Shown: piece after piece, positions 42,451 to 52,614 of the stretch
Position numbering within the stretch: the stretch's first letter is position 1
Layout of the letters: each line of letters opens with the position of its first letter
Origin: Roseburia sp. 831b
GTDB lineage: Bacteria > Bacillota > Clostridia > Lachnospirales > Lachnospiraceae
Direction: 5' to 3'
Length of the DNA stretch: 64,000 nucleotides
Assembly (NCBI RefSeq): GCF_001940165.2
Contig: NZ_CP135162.1
Coordinates: forward strand, 2,872,001-2,936,000
The notes under the pieces: model-generated
The model's input: the letters and a program-made list of their open reading frames with translations, nothing else
The model's database searches: none
What the model was told of the DNA's origin: nothing
Translations under genes and position numbers: made by a program

Positions 42451-42466
42451 GAAAGGAAATTATAGA

Positions 42467-44062
42467 GTGAGATTTGACGAATTAAATTTATACCCAGAAG
42501 TGTTACGAGCAATTGAAGATATGGGATTCGAGGAAGCCAGCCCGATTCAGGCACAGGCAATCCCGGTTGTGATGTCCGGTGTAGATGTGATTGGACAGGC
42601 GCAGACCGGAACCGGTAAGACAGCGGCTTTCGGTATTCCGATTTTGCATAAAGTAGATCCATCTAATAAGAAGACACAGGTGATTGTGCTTTCTCCAACC
42701 AGAGAGCTTGCAATCCAGTCTGCGGAAGAAATCCGTAAACTTGCAAAATATATGCACGGTGTGAAAGTTCTTCCGGTATATGGTGGACAGGAAATCAACA
42801 AACAGATTCGCTCCTTAAAAGGCGGCGCACAGATTATCATCGGTACACCGGGACGAATCATGGATCACTTAAGAAGAAAGACCATCAAATGTGAAAATGT
42901 CAACACCATCGTATTAGACGAAGCCGATGAGATGTTGAACATGGGATTTGTGGATGATATCAAGACCATTTTAGAATATATCCCGGCCGAATCACGTCAG
43001 ACAGTTCTTTTTTCTGCAACCATGTCAAAGCCGATCTTAGAGATTACAAAGAAATTCCAGCATGATGCAGTGACCATCAAGGTCGTAAAGAAAGAACTTA
43101 CCGTTCCAAAAATTGAACAGTATTACTATGATGTCAAAAGAAAAGATAAAATCGAAGTCTTAACACGTTTGTTAGACTTTTACAATCCAAAGCTTTCTGT
43201 TGTATTCTGTAATACCAAGAAAATGGTAGACGAACTTGCAACCGAATTACAGGGACGCGGTTATTTTGCAGAAGGACTTCACGGCGATATGAAACAGGCA
43301 CAGCGTGACCGTGTCATGAAAAAGTTCCGTTCTGGAAAGACCGAGATTTTGATTGCAACAGACGTTGCAGCCAGAGGAATCGACGTCGATGATATCGAGG
43401 CAGTATTTAACTACGATATTCCGCAGGATGATGAATACTATGTACATCGTATCGGACGTACCGGACGTGCAGGACGTACCGGACGTGCTTTCACTTTTGT
43501 AAAAGGAAAAGAAGTGTACAAATTAAAGGACATCATGCGTTACTGCAAGACAAAGATTTTAGCACAGCCAATCCCGTCTACGACAGACGTTGCAAATGTA
43601 AAGGCAGAGAATGTCTTAAACGAAATCAGCCGCATTATCGAAGAAGAAGATTTAAGCCGCATGATTGATATTATTGAAGAGCAGGTCAACAACTCCGATT
43701 ACACTGCAATGGATATTGCAGCCGCATTTTTAAAACAGGCAACCGGCGGAATCGAGGTATCCGTTGAGAAAAAATCATCCGGGGATGACTTTGATTTTGA
43801 CAATACCGGTGCAGAGGAAGAAGGAATGGTTCGTCTTTTCATCAACGTTGGTAGAAAAGACCGCATCAAGCCGGGCGACATCTTAGGCGCTATCGCAGGC
43901 GAATCCGGAATGCCAGGAAAATTAGTCGGCGCTATCGATATGTATGACAAATACACCTTTGTAGAGGTCCCTCGTGAATACGGAAGAGAAGTACTTGAGG
44001 CAATGAAGAATTCCAAGATTAAAGGAAGATCCGTAAACATGGAGCCGGCAAACCAGAAATAA
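42467..44062 (+). CDS. DEAD-box ATP-dependent RNA helicase (CsdA/DbpA-like)
   Basis: 531 residues from a GTG with AAAGGAAA upstream. Q motif FEEASPIQAQAIP, motif I AQTGTGKTA, DEAD box VLDEADEM, SAT motif LFSATMS, and HRIGRTGRAGRTG. The C-terminal DbpA-type RNA-binding domain (VRLFINVGRKDRIKPGDILG to GRSVNME) points to ribosome assembly and cold adaptation. In Clostridia this is the usual CsdA/DeaD-type helicase. A structured leader precedes it and two hairpins follow. Confidence 0.95.
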   Translation: MRFDELNLYPEVLRAIEDMGFEEASPIQAQAIPVVMSGVDVIGQAQTGTGKTAAFGIPILHKVDPSNKKTQVIVLSPTRELAIQSAEEIRKLAKYMHGVKVLPVYGGQEINKQIRSLKGGAQIIIGTPGRIMDHLRRKTIKCENVNTIVLDEADEMLNMGFVDDIKTILEYIPAESRQTVLFSATMSKPILEITKKFQHDAVTIKVVKKELTVPKIEQYYYDVKRKDKIEVLTRLLDFYNPKLSVVFCNTKKMVDELATELQGRGYFAEGLHGDMKQAQRDRVMKKFRSGKTEILIATDVAARGIDVDDIEAVFNYDIPQDDEYYVHRIGRTGRAGRTGRAFTFVKGKEVYKLKDIMRYCKTKILAQPIPSTTDVANVKAENVLNEISRIIEEEDLSRMIDIIEEQVNNSDYTAMDIAAAFLKQATGGIEVSVEKKSSGDDFDFDNTGAEEEGMVRLFINVGRKDRIKPGDILGAIAGESGMPGKLVGAIDMYDKYTFVEVPREYGREVLEAMKNSKIKGRSVNMEPANQK

Positions 44063-44063
44063 G

Positions 44064-44196
44064 AAGTTTTTCAATGAGCTAAAAATGAAAAACTTCATCA
44101 AATCTTAATATTTTAACTAATAGTAACTTCATAAAAGTTTCGTTACAATGTAACTATGATGAATCATGACATTGTAGCGGAACTTTTTTTATAGGA
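44064..44196 (+). terminator. Two hairpins after the helicase gene
   Basis: GAAGTTTTTCA/TGAAAAACTTC is perfect. The second, AAAGTTTCGTTACAATGT with ACATTGTAGCGGAACTT and a T7 run ending near 44192, is a clear Rho-independent terminator. Confidence 0.82.
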
Positions 44197-44304
44197 GAAA
44201 GCTGCTTTTTGACATCTTAAGCTTTATAATAATAGAAAAAGAATTCAACTACAATGATAGGCGAATCGCCGTAAGTATCTTCGAAGAAGGGGAGTTATAA
44301 GAAC

Positions 44305-44997
44305 ATGTATCGTATTTTAGTTTGTGATGATGAGAAAGATATTGTGTCTGCGCTGAGTATTTACCTGACAGCAGACGGTTATCAGGTATTTGAGGCTTAC
44401 AATGGAAAGCAGGCACTTGCAATTATGGAGGAAGAAGATATTCATCTTGTTTTGATGGATATCATGATGCCGGAGATGAACGGAATTTCTGCGATGGTAA
44501 AAATCCGGGAAAAAAGCAATGTGCCGGTCATTCTTTTGACTGCAAAAAGTGAGGATACCGATAAGGTGTTAGGACTTACCGTTGGAGCGGATGATTATAT
44601 CACGAAACCGTTTAACCCGGTAGAACTCCAGGCGAGAGTGAAATCACAGCTAAGACGCTACATGCTTCTTGGAGGTGGTGAAATCCGGCAGGATGCCATT
44701 GTGAATGGCGGAATTGAACTGGATGACCGTACCAAGATAGTGAAACTGGATGGAGAAGAAGTGTCTTTGACCAGGACAGAATATGAGATTTTAAAGCTTT
44801 TGATGGAACATCCGGGGCAGGTCTTTTCCCCAAATGAAATCTACGAGGCGGTATGGAAAGACAATCCATACGGAACGGAGAACACGGTAGCGGTTCACAT
44901 TCGCCATCTCCGTGAAAAAATTGAGATTAACCCGGCAGAGCCACGTTATCTGAAGGTAGTATGGGGACGGGGCTATAAGATGGAAGAAGCAAGATAA
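44305..44997 (+). CDS. OmpR/VanR-type response regulator
   Basis: 230 residues. Receiver with DDEKD near residues 8-12 and phospho-acceptor in LVLMDIMMPEMNG; LTAKSED and KPFNPVEL are the switch residues. The winged-helix output domain ends in VWGRGYKMEEA. GAAGGGGAG precedes the ATG; a small GGCG/CGCC hairpin lies just upstream. The kinase gene follows after 16 bases. Confidence 0.96.
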   Translation: MYRILVCDDEKDIVSALSIYLTADGYQVFEAYNGKQALAIMEEEDIHLVLMDIMMPEMNGISAMVKIREKSNVPVILLTAKSEDTDKVLGLTVGADDYITKPFNPVELQARVKSQLRRYMLLGGGEIRQDAIVNGGIELDDRTKIVKLDGEEVSLTRTEYEILKLLMEHPGQVFSPNEIYEAVWKDNPYGTENTVAVHIRHLREKIEINPAEPRYLKVVWGRGYKMEEAR

Positions 44998-45013
44998 AAA
45001 GAAGGAGATATCG

Positions 45014-47518
45014 ATGAAGAAATTAAGAGGCTCTTTTCTGGCAAAAGCGGTGGCATGGGTCGTATTGATTACCAGTACCGTAATATTTCTTTTTTCTGTA
45101 ATTGCAGCGGTTGTCTGCCAGGAAAATGGAATTTATAGCAAACAAAAACAAGACGTTTTACAGGATGTTTATAAGGATATCGCACAGCGCTATGCGTACC
45201 GGGCGATGGACTATCTTGACGATACGGGCAAATTGGGCAACGAGATGTATTTTTCGGATACCAATTTTAAATACGGAATCATCAAAGCGTCAGAGGCGGA
45301 TGCAAAAAAAATGGATTTGAATGCGGAGTCTACCTATCTGCAGCGCAATTTTACAGAAACTGTGACAGAGGATTCCTACTGGACATTTCCAATTGAAATG
45401 GGAAAAGACACACAGTTTCACTATGGAGATTCTATTTTTGATACCGCAGGTTATGTCTGGAATGATACCGATTCGATATACTGGGTTTCCATTGACCGAA
45501 TCATTTATGAAATGCAAAGTGGTATCTTTTACTATGAGTGCGAAGGAACCTATTATCCGGTTCAAAGCGTCGAAATTCCGATTGCAACGGAGGAAAATGA
45601 TTTTATCACTCTAAGGCTTACTTATGTGCCAAAGGAAGAAAAGTATCAGGTTGGAGTCGAACAAAATACAACTACAACTGTAAATTCGAAAGAAACTGCA
45701 ACTACAACCGTAGATTCAGGAAAACAGACAACAAACCAGCAGGAATTGCAGGAGGTGATAAATCAGATTACCCAAAAAGGGAACATCGGCCTAAGTGAAC
45801 TGGACGGTACATTGTTAGGATATGAGAACTGGGATGCGGTTCTGCTGGATGGAGATACCTACGGATTTGGCGAGGGAGTCACGCAGACGATTTGGGCATC
45901 CGACAATCATAAGGCAAAAAATGTATCCTACAAGGTAGAAGATAATGGTTCCGATCTTTATGTGCGCTCCCAGCAAAAGAAGACCGCTTACACGGTATTA
46001 GTTCAGAAGCCACAGGAACCACTGAAAAATGAGTGCGACTGGAAAAATGGCGATTTGTTTGTGCAGGCACAGATTCTTGTAAGTTATGGCTATCGTTTTG
46101 CGTATCTGTTTTTCGTAATTCTTGCAGTTTCTGCAGTTTTTATGCTTGCATCCTTTGTTTTCTTAATGTGTGCAGCAGGTCACCGGAAAGAGACAGACGA
46201 AATTATGTTAACCTGGTTGGATCGGATTCCAACAGACCTATATACGGGAATTGTATTTATCATAGAAAGCCTGATTCTGGCAGCCATGATAGAGATAAGT
46301 TACAGAATATACGATGGATTCTTCTGGAGTTTCTGGTTCTTCGCTGGTGCGTTTGCAGCAGGAATCCTTGGAATGATGTATCTGCTTAGCATCGCTGTGC
46401 GCATTAAGACGAAAACGATATGCGAAAACACAATCCTTGGAAAAATCATCCGTGTATGCTGGCGTTATGGTAAAAATACCATAGTGCAGATTCCAATGGT
46501 TGGAAAAGCAGCAGTGATTTATGCGGGGCTTTCCATCCTGGAGCTGATTGTGATAGCAATAACCGGTTATGCACCGGACGCAGAAGTGTTCTTTTGGCTG
46601 ATTGGGAAAGTGCTTTTGGCGGTATTCCTGTTAAGAGTCGTGTCTGAGTTACGAAAATTACAGGATGCCGGAAAACATATCGCTGCAGGCGAAGTCGATT
46701 ACAAGGTGGACACCACAAAGATGCTTTCAGACTTCAAGGAACACGGCGAAAACCTCAATCATATTGGCGATGGAATCTCAAAGGCAGTCGATGAGCGAAT
46801 GAAAAGCGAGCGCTTTAAGACCGAACTGATTACAAATGTTTCACACGATATCAAGACGCCATTGACGTCCATTATCAATTATGTAGATTTACTGCAAAAA
46901 GAGGAATTAAACAATCCCACAGCGCAGGAATATTTAGAAGTGCTAGACAGACAGTCCTCCCGTTTGAAGAAACTGATTGAGGATTTAATTGAAGCATCAA
47001 AGGCTTCTACCGGAAATCTGTCCGTACAGATGGAACGCTGTGAAGCGGGTGTCTTTCTGGTGCAGACAGTCGGAGAATTTAAAGAAAAGACGGATGCGGT
47101 AAACCTAGAGTTAATCATCAAAAAGCCGGAAGAACCGGTTTACATCATGGCGGATGGCAGGCATTTCTGGCGTATCATTGACAATATGATGAACAACATC
47201 TGCAAGTATGCACAGCCGGGAACCAGAGTATACATTAACTTAGAGCAGGCATTTGGAACATTAACCATCACCTTCCGCAATACCTCCAGGGCACCGCTTA
47301 ATATCAGCAGTGAAGAACTGATGGAACGTTTTGTCCGTGGAGACAGTTCCAGAAATACAGAAGGAAACGGACTTGGACTAAACATTGCCAAAAGCCTTAC
47401 AGAGCTGATGCAGGGTACTTTCAAGCTGATTGTAGATGGAGACTTGTTTAAGGTGGTACTGACCTTCCCGGTCGCACCGGCACCACAGCAGCCACCGGCA
47501 CCACAGCAGCCTATTTAA
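45014..47518 (+). CDS. Large VanS-like sensor histidine kinase
   Basis: 834 residues, long for this class. Helix at about 11-33, then a large external domain (35-355) with a Thr-rich tract of NTTTTVNS/TATTTVDS units near 215-240; five or six helices at about 356-540; a HAMP-like segment; HisKA with SHDIKTPLTSI; HATPase with NNMMNNICKYA and GNGLGLNIAK. It ends in a Pro-Gln tail (PAPQQPPAPQQ). The signal is unknown; envelope stress or antibiotics are plausible for VanRS relatives. Its stop overlaps the convergent MerR gene by 8 bases. Confidence 0.92.
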   Translation: MKKLRGSFLAKAVAWVVLITSTVIFLFSVIAAVVCQENGIYSKQKQDVLQDVYKDIAQRYAYRAMDYLDDTGKLGNEMYFSDTNFKYGIIKASEADAKKMDLNAESTYLQRNFTETVTEDSYWTFPIEMGKDTQFHYGDSIFDTAGYVWNDTDSIYWVSIDRIIYEMQSGIFYYECEGTYYPVQSVEIPIATEENDFITLRLTYVPKEEKYQVGVEQNTTTTVNSKETATTTVDSGKQTTNQQELQEVINQITQKGNIGLSELDGTLLGYENWDAVLLDGDTYGFGEGVTQTIWASDNHKAKNVSYKVEDNGSDLYVRSQQKKTAYTVLVQKPQEPLKNECDWKNGDLFVQAQILVSYGYRFAYLFFVILAVSAVFMLASFVFLMCAAGHRKETDEIMLTWLDRIPTDLYTGIVFIIESLILAAMIEISYRIYDGFFWSFWFFAGAFAAGILGMMYLLSIAVRIKTKTICENTILGKIIRVCWRYGKNTIVQIPMVGKAAVIYAGLSILELIVIAITGYAPDAEVFFWLIGKVLLAVFLLRVVSELRKLQDAGKHIAAGEVDYKVDTTKMLSDFKEHGENLNHIGDGISKAVDERMKSERFKTELITNVSHDIKTPLTSIINYVDLLQKEELNNPTAQEYLEVLDRQSSRLKKLIEDLIEASKASTGNLSVQMERCEAGVFLVQTVGEFKEKTDAVNLELIIKKPEEPVYIMADGRHFWRIIDNMMNNICKYAQPGTRVYINLEQAFGTLTITFRNTSRAPLNISSEELMERFVRGDSSRNTEGNGLGLNIAKSLTELMQGTFKLIVDGDLFKVVLTFPVAPAPQQPPAPQQPI

Positions 47519-48350
47519 TGCGCACCTGCATTTTATAAAAAATTTCACGCTGACCGTTTTCACTGTTCGGGTACTCTGCCACGACTTCACATAGATAGTC
47601 GCCAAGAGGCTCGTAGTGATTGCGGTCCAGCTCTTCAAAAAGCTGTTTCGCATATGTTTTTTCCATATCAAATTCGCGGCAGCACATTGACATGTAGGTC
47701 CCGGCAGGGACCTTTTCTGTTTTCAAATCGAGGTGAGCGTTCTGGTCTACGAACAGAAAGATTTCATCACTGAAAAAAGTGCGGTTTGGCTGAGTGATGC
47801 TGTCATGGCGCATCATAGTTCCAACATTTGAAAAATAAGAAATCGGAAAATTCTGTTCCATCAAAAAATCTTTAAACATCCGAAGATAATATTCATAGTC
47901 ATAATAAGTATAAGAAAACAGGTTGGCACCGGTCTGGTAAACATAAATCTGCCGTTCTGGAATATATTCATAAAAAATTTTCCCAATTTGTGGAAGTGTC
48001 ATATAACGGTTAAAGTTATTGATGCTTCGTAAAATCGCATCCTGGCTGATTTTTAATTTTTCCATTTCTTTTTCAATATAATCATAACGGTCCTGCAAGA
48101 CAGAAGGCATGGTGTTTAAGTTGACGGCATTCAGTCTGTCATGAATTTCTTTTAGTGGAATCCCCATTTCCTTATAAGAAAGAATCATGTCGAGTGTGGC
48201 AGACTGCCCAATGGAATAATAACGATACCCGGTTTCCTCGTTGATATAGATAGGCTTTAACAAATCCATCTTATCGTAAAGGCGGAGCGTCTGTTCGGAG
48301 ACATGATTTAGTTTTGCCATCTGACCAATTGATAATTGCTGTAATTCCAT
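47511..48350 (-). CDS. MerR-family regulator, BmrR-like
   Basis: 279 residues. An N-terminal MerR helix-turn-helix (LSIGQMAKLNHVSEQTLRLYDK and GYRYYSIGQ), a dimerization helix to about 115, then a GyrI-like effector-binding domain with aromatic residues (FLVDQ-type pockets: YVYQTGANLFSY, GTYMSMCCREF). Divergent from the polyamine operon; two matching dyads lie in the shared intergenic region, one inside the potD promoter spacer. It likely senses a polyamine or aldehyde metabolite and activates the operon; the ligand is inferred. Confidence 0.9.
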   Translation of the reverse strand: MELQQLSIGQMAKLNHVSEQTLRLYDKMDLLKPIYINEETGYRYYSIGQSATLDMILSYKEMGIPLKEIHDRLNAVNLNTMPSVLQDRYDYIEKEMEKLKISQDAILRSINNFNRYMTLPQIGKIFYEYIPERQIYVYQTGANLFSYTYYDYEYYLRMFKDFLMEQNFPISYFSNVGTMMRHDSITQPNRTFFSDEIFLFVDQNAHLDLKTEKVPAGTYMSMCCREFDMEKTYAKQLFEELDRNHYEPLGDYLCEVVAEYPNSENGQREIFYKMQVRIK

Positions 48351-48420
48351 AAAATTCCCAAACCCTTTCAGAAATTATGTGTGTAAAGACAGAATAAAAC
48401 GGTTACCTTTTTACGATAAA

Positions 48421-48443
48421 AACTTTATACCTGGTATAAGGTT
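48421..48443. promoter_or_regulatory. MerR dyad near the regulator gene
   Basis: TTTATACC-T-GGTATAA with outer AAC/GTT, about 70 bases ahead of the MerR start. It shares TGGTATAAGGT with the potD promoter site, suggesting autoregulation. Confidence 0.65.
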
Positions 48444-48561
48444 TGAAATCCTCTAAAAAGTTAGCTACATTGTAGATTGCTTTAACACTTTTGTCAATTA
48501 ACTTGTCAGAGCAGACAAAGTTTTTTTCAGAAAATAGAAATTATTGTCAAATATTTTGGAT

Positions 48562-48592
48562 TGACATTATAGTTGGTATAAGGTATTTAATT
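48562..48592 (+). promoter_or_regulatory. MerR-type promoter of the polyamine operon
   Basis: TTGACA (48562-48567) and TTTAAT (48587-48592) are 19 bases apart, the long spacer typical of MerR activation; TATTTA at 17 bases is an alternative. The spacer holds a dyad, ACATTATA with TGGTATAAGGT. Confidence 0.65.
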
Positions 48593-48631
48593 AGGATAAC
48601 AACAAAAACAAAAGAAATTTCCAAAAGGTAG

Positions 48632-48666
48632 CAAAGGAGCTTGTCGAAAGATAAGCTCCTTTTTCG
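48632..48666 (+). terminator. Leader hairpin ahead of potD
   Basis: AAAGGAGCTT and AAGCTCCTTT enclose GTCGAAAGAT and are followed by TTC; it lies between promoter and gene, so it may attenuate the operon. The remaining 48351-48687 gap shows only the regulatory sites listed. Confidence 0.6.
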
Positions 48667-48687
48667 CATGAAAAAGGAGGTAATCTT

Positions 48688-49782
48688 ATGAAAAAAATGA
48701 ATCTAAAAAAAGCATTGGCAACAACAATGGCAGCAGTACTTACACTTCCAACATTTGCCGGATGTGGTGGTTCTGGCAGTGAAAGCGGTTCCAGTAAAGA
48801 ATTAAATCTTCTGGTGTGGGAAGGATATGCGGACGCCTCCTTTGCAGACAAGTTCGAAGAACAGTATGGATGTAAAGTGAATGCAACTTACTTTACCACA
48901 AGTGATGACCTGGTCGCAAAATTAAAAGCCGGTGGCGGTGATACCTACGATTTGATTTCTCCTTCCGGTGATATGGCAGGATACCTGGTACAGAATGATA
49001 TGGTAGAACCAATCGATACCACAGCATTAACCTATTGGGACGACATCAGCGACAGCGTCAAGTTAAAGGACGTGGAAAAAGATGGAAATGTTTACGGTGT
49101 TCCATATCTTTGGGGACCGGATTACTTAATCTACGATGCAGATGTTGTGACAGAGGAACCAACTTCCTGGAGCATCTTCTGGGATGAAAAATATGCAGGA
49201 CGTATTAGTTTATACGATGACATCAGTAACATTTACATGATTGGTCAGATGGATCACATCGATGCCGACGATGAATCTGCACTTTACAATATGTCCGAAG
49301 AGCAGCTGGAAGATGCAAAGACAAGATTGAGTGAGATTAACAGCAGCGTTCGTAAATATTGGGTATCAGCCGGTGAGCTGAATGACCTTTTTGCAAATAA
49401 GGAAGTCGATATTGCAGTTGGCTGGCCGCTTACCGTAAAAGAATTAAATGACCAGGGCAGAAACTTAAAATGGACAATTCCAGAAGAAGGATGTACCGGA
49501 TGGATGGATCGTTTGATGATTGTAAAAGATGCAAAACATCAGGATTTGGCAATGGATTGGCTGAATTATGTGACAAGTCCGGAGGGACAGGCATTAAGTG
49601 CAGCAGCAACTTATTACACCATCGTAAATAAAGATGCATTAGAGTACATGGATGATGATTTGATTGAAGCAACCAATGCGGATTCCCTGGACGAATTTTT
49701 CTCAAAAATCAACTTCTGGCAGTATGTTGAAAACCGCGACAGATATAACGAAGTCTGGGTTGAGGTTAAAACTGCAAATTAG
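48688..49782 (+). CDS. potD: PotD-like polyamine-binding lipoprotein
   Basis: 364 residues. A lipoprotein signal ends FAGCGG (Cys26), followed by a Gly/Ser linker and the type-II periplasmic binding fold of PotD/PotF: LNLLVWEGYADASFADKFEEQ-like start, DLISPSGDMAGYL, and VPYLWGPDYLIYD. AAAAAGGAGG precedes the ATG. It would capture spermidine or putrescine at the outer face of the membrane, with lipidation by Lgt. First gene of the operon. Confidence 0.92.
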   Translation: MKKMNLKKALATTMAAVLTLPTFAGCGGSGSESGSSKELNLLVWEGYADASFADKFEEQYGCKVNATYFTTSDDLVAKLKAGGGDTYDLISPSGDMAGYLVQNDMVEPIDTTALTYWDDISDSVKLKDVEKDGNVYGVPYLWGPDYLIYDADVVTEEPTSWSIFWDEKYAGRISLYDDISNIYMIGQMDHIDADDESALYNMSEEQLEDAKTRLSEINSSVRKYWVSAGELNDLFANKEVDIAVGWPLTVKELNDQGRNLKWTIPEEGCTGWMDRLMIVKDAKHQDLAMDWLNYVTSPEGQALSAAATYYTIVNKDALEYMDDDLIEATNADSLDEFFSKINFWQYVENRDRYNEVWVEVKTAN

Positions 49783-49803
49783 CAGAAAGGCAGGACCTGG
49801 TTT

Positions 49804-50691
49804 ATGAAAAAAAGGGTAAATAAAAAATTCCTGAAATACGGAATCATCGCACCGGTAACAATCTGGTTGGTTTTATTTTTGGTATTGCCGTATTTCAATC
49901 TTTTCCTATATAGTTTCTGGAAAAATGGTCCATTCGATGTCATAAGAGAGTTTACATTGGAAAACTATATAAAGTTTTTTGCATCGGATGGTGGCAGTGG
50001 CGGACAGTACACGATTTTACTGGATACGTTGAAAACATCACTGATTGTAACTCTAATTACAGTTGTAATTAGTTTTCCACTGGCATATTTCATCAACTTT
50101 ATCGTGCAAAAGGCAAAACATAAGCAGACGATTTATATGATGGCGATTATCCCTCTTTGGGTCAGCTACATCATGAGAGCCTATGCATGGAAGATTATTT
50201 TAGGAACAAACGGCGTACTCAATTCATTCCTTATGTGGCTGGGGGTAACAGACCACCCGCTGGATGTATTCCTATATAGTAATGTTTCCGTCATCATTGC
50301 AATGGTTCACATTTATACACCATATGTCTTGATGCCGATTTACACCGCATTAGAACAGATTCCAAGAAACCTGATTGAAGCATCGAAAGATCTTGGCTGC
50401 AACGGATTTAGAACCCTTTGCAAAGTGATTATGCCACTGGCACTTCCGGGAATCATTACCGGAGCAACCTATTCTTTTGCATTATCGATGGGAGATTTCC
50501 TGGCACCTTCGTTGTTAGGAGGTTCCACAACCTCAACTAAGATTGCAAATATTGTGCAGATGCAGTTTGGTACCTCAAACAACTGGCCATACGGAGCAGC
50601 CATCGGAATCATTATTTTACTGTTTGTTTTGGTTCTCCTGGAGATTACAAGTCATATGGAAAAAAGAACTTCAAAATTAAGCGAGAATTAG
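49804..50691 (+). CDS. potB: Polyamine ABC transporter permease PotB
   Basis: 295 residues, six membrane helices, with the EAA loop EASKDLGCNGFRTLCKVIMP (about 197-216) that docks to the ATPase. The N-terminal external region FWKNGPFD and TLDTLKTSLIVTLITVV are typical of PotB. Starts 21 bases after potD and 13 bases ahead of potC. Confidence 0.93.
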   Translation: MKKRVNKKFLKYGIIAPVTIWLVLFLVLPYFNLFLYSFWKNGPFDVIREFTLENYIKFFASDGGSGGQYTILLDTLKTSLIVTLITVVISFPLAYFINFIVQKAKHKQTIYMMAIIPLWVSYIMRAYAWKIILGTNGVLNSFLMWLGVTDHPLDVFLYSNVSVIIAMVHIYTPYVLMPIYTALEQIPRNLIEASKDLGCNGFRTLCKVIMPLALPGIITGATYSFALSMGDFLAPSLLGGSTTSTKIANIVQMQFGTSNNWPYGAAIGIIILLFVLVLLEITSHMEKRTSKLSEN

Positions 50692-50704
50692 GAGGGGAAA
50701 AGAT

Positions 50705-51487
50705 ATGGTAAAAAAAAGACAGATAAGTAATATCCTGATCGCAATTCTTGCAATCCTGATTCTTGTATTTTTGTATCTTCCAATTGCGATAGTTGTGATT
50801 TATTCCTTCAATGCGGACACGGTAAACTGTTTTCCGATGAATGGTTTTTCTCTGAAATGGTTCCGTGTCATGGCGGAGAATAAGAATTTGATTCAGGCAC
50901 TGGGGCATTCCTTACAGATAGCTGTGGTATCAACGCTGGTGGCGTGTCTGTTAGGCGTGCCGGGAGCTTATGCGATGTATCGTTATCATTTTCCCGGAAA
51001 AGAAATATTGAACAGGATTGTCATGTTACCTCTTATCTTGCCAGGTATCTTAACTGGTATTGCGATGCTTACTTTTTTTAAGGCATTAGGGGTAAATCAG
51101 GGAATGTTAGCAGTGGTGTTAGGCCATTCGACGTTCTTGATTGCGACAGTTCTTCCGCAGGTTTACGACAGACTAAAACGAATGGATCACAACATCATTG
51201 AAGCGGCAGAAGATTTAGGGGCGACCGGAATCCAGACATTTGTGCATGTTATTTTACCAAATGTAAAAACAGCCATCGTCAGTTCAGCATTGCTATCCTT
51301 TACCTTATCCATGGATGAAATCCCGGTAACCTACTTCTTAAATGGTGTGTTTTCAACATTGCCAATCCAGATTTGGGGTATGACGAGAAATGGTATTACA
51401 CCGGAAGTAAATGCAATTTCCAGTATCATTTTTGCAGTTTCCCTGGTTGCCATCCTGATTTCAAATTTACTGAATAAGGAGAATTGA
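50705..51487 (+). CDS. potC: Polyamine ABC transporter permease PotC
   Basis: 260 residues, six helices, EAA loop [20 protein letters not shown] (about 160-179). Contains the PotC-type YSFNADTVN after the first helix. AGGAGGGGAAA precedes the ATG. Its stop overlaps the leader of the ATPase gene. Confidence 0.93.
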   Translation: MVKKRQISNILIAILAILILVFLYLPIAIVVIYSFNADTVNCFPMNGFSLKWFRVMAENKNLIQALGHSLQIAVVSTLVACLLGVPGAYAMYRYHFPGKEILNRIVMLPLILPGILTGIAMLTFFKALGVNQGMLAVVLGHSTFLIATVLPQVYDRLKRMDHNIIEAAEDLGATGIQTFVHVILPNVKTAIVSSALLSFTLSMDEIPVTYFLNGVFSTLPIQIWGMTRNGITPEVNAISSIIFAVSLVAILISNLLNKEN

Positions 51488-51489
51488 TT

Positions 51490-52548
51490 ATGGAAGAAAA
51501 AAAGACATTAATTTCATTAAAAAATATCAATAAAAGCTTTGGCAGTCAAAAAATTATAGAAGATTTAAGCCTGGATATCAAAGAAGGTGAGTTTTTAACA
51601 TTGCTTGGCCCCTCAGGTTGTGGAAAGACAACATTGCTTCGGATAATCAACGGTTTTGAGACCCCGGACAGCGGAGCGGTTGTGCTAGATGGCGTTGAGC
51701 AGGGAGCAATTCCTCCGAATAAAAGACAGGTCAACACCGTATTTCAAAGTTATGCATTATTTCCTCACCTGACGGTTTGGGAAAATGTAGCGTTTTCCCT
51801 CCGCATGAAGAAGGTAGCGGAAAAAGAGATCAAAGAGCGGGTTGATGAGGTATTAGAGCTGACCAGTTTAGAGGCGTTAGCACAACGAAAACCGGCAAAA
51901 TTGTCCGGTGGACAGCAGCAGAGGGTTGCAATCGCAAGAAGTCTTGTCAATAAACCAAAAGTGCTGTTGCTTGATGAGCCACTTGGTGCACTCGACTTAA
52001 AACTCCGAAAACAGATGCAGGTAGAGTTAAAGAAAATGCAAAGGAAGATGGGGATTACCTATGTGTATGTTACCCACGATCAGGAGGAGGCACTGACCAT
52101 CAGTGACCGGATTGTGGTGTTAAACAAAGGACACATCGAGCAGATGGGGGAACCGTGGCAGATTTATCACGAACCAAAAACCGAGTTTGTCGCATCCTTC
52201 CTTGGAGAGTCCAATTTCTTTGAAGGACATTATGAAGGTGGAGTACATGGTGGATTTTTCCATTATAAGGAGACTGCTATCCCGGTTGCAAATCCGACCG
52301 AAGAGGAACCGGATTTGCTGTCGGTAAGACCAGAATATATCCAGATTCAAACAGAAAAGCCAGATGGATTCTCGTTCCAGGCATCGGTGGAGGACATCAC
52401 GTACTTAGGACAGACGAACCGGATAGCACTTCGCCTGCAGGAAGGAAAAATGGTATATGCACTGAAAGATGCTGTTGATTTTTCAGATGGAGAAACCGTG
52501 TTTATCAGTTTTTGCCCGGATCAATGTAATTTCATTCACAGTGCATAG
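51490..52548 (+). CDS. potA: Polyamine ABC transporter ATPase PotA (first copy)
   Basis: 352 residues from the ATG at 51490 with AAGGAGAA upstream; an earlier TTG overlaps the potC stop. Walker [10 protein letters not shown], signature [13 protein letters not shown], Walker [13 protein letters not shown], switch YVTHDQEEA, then a C-terminal TOBE-like regulatory domain ([11 protein letters not shown]). Powers uptake through PotBC. A second, different PotA-type gene lies two genes downstream. Confidence 0.93.
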   Translation: MEEKKTLISLKNINKSFGSQKIIEDLSLDIKEGEFLTLLGPSGCGKTTLLRIINGFETPDSGAVVLDGVEQGAIPPNKRQVNTVFQSYALFPHLTVWENVAFSLRMKKVAEKEIKERVDEVLELTSLEALAQRKPAKLSGGQQQRVAIARSLVNKPKVLLLDEPLGALDLKLRKQMQVELKKMQRKMGITYVYVTHDQEEALTISDRIVVLNKGHIEQMGEPWQIYHEPKTEFVASFLGESNFFEGHYEGGVHGGFFHYKETAIPVANPTEEEPDLLSVRPEYIQIQTEKPDGFSFQASVEDITYLGQTNRIALRLQEGKMVYALKDAVDFSDGETVFISFCPDQCNFIHSA

Positions 52549-52614
52549 CAGGTTTTTGTTGATAAGTCAGAAAAAAAGAGTGCATGCTGTGGAAAAGAAA
52601 GGAAGGTAGACATT

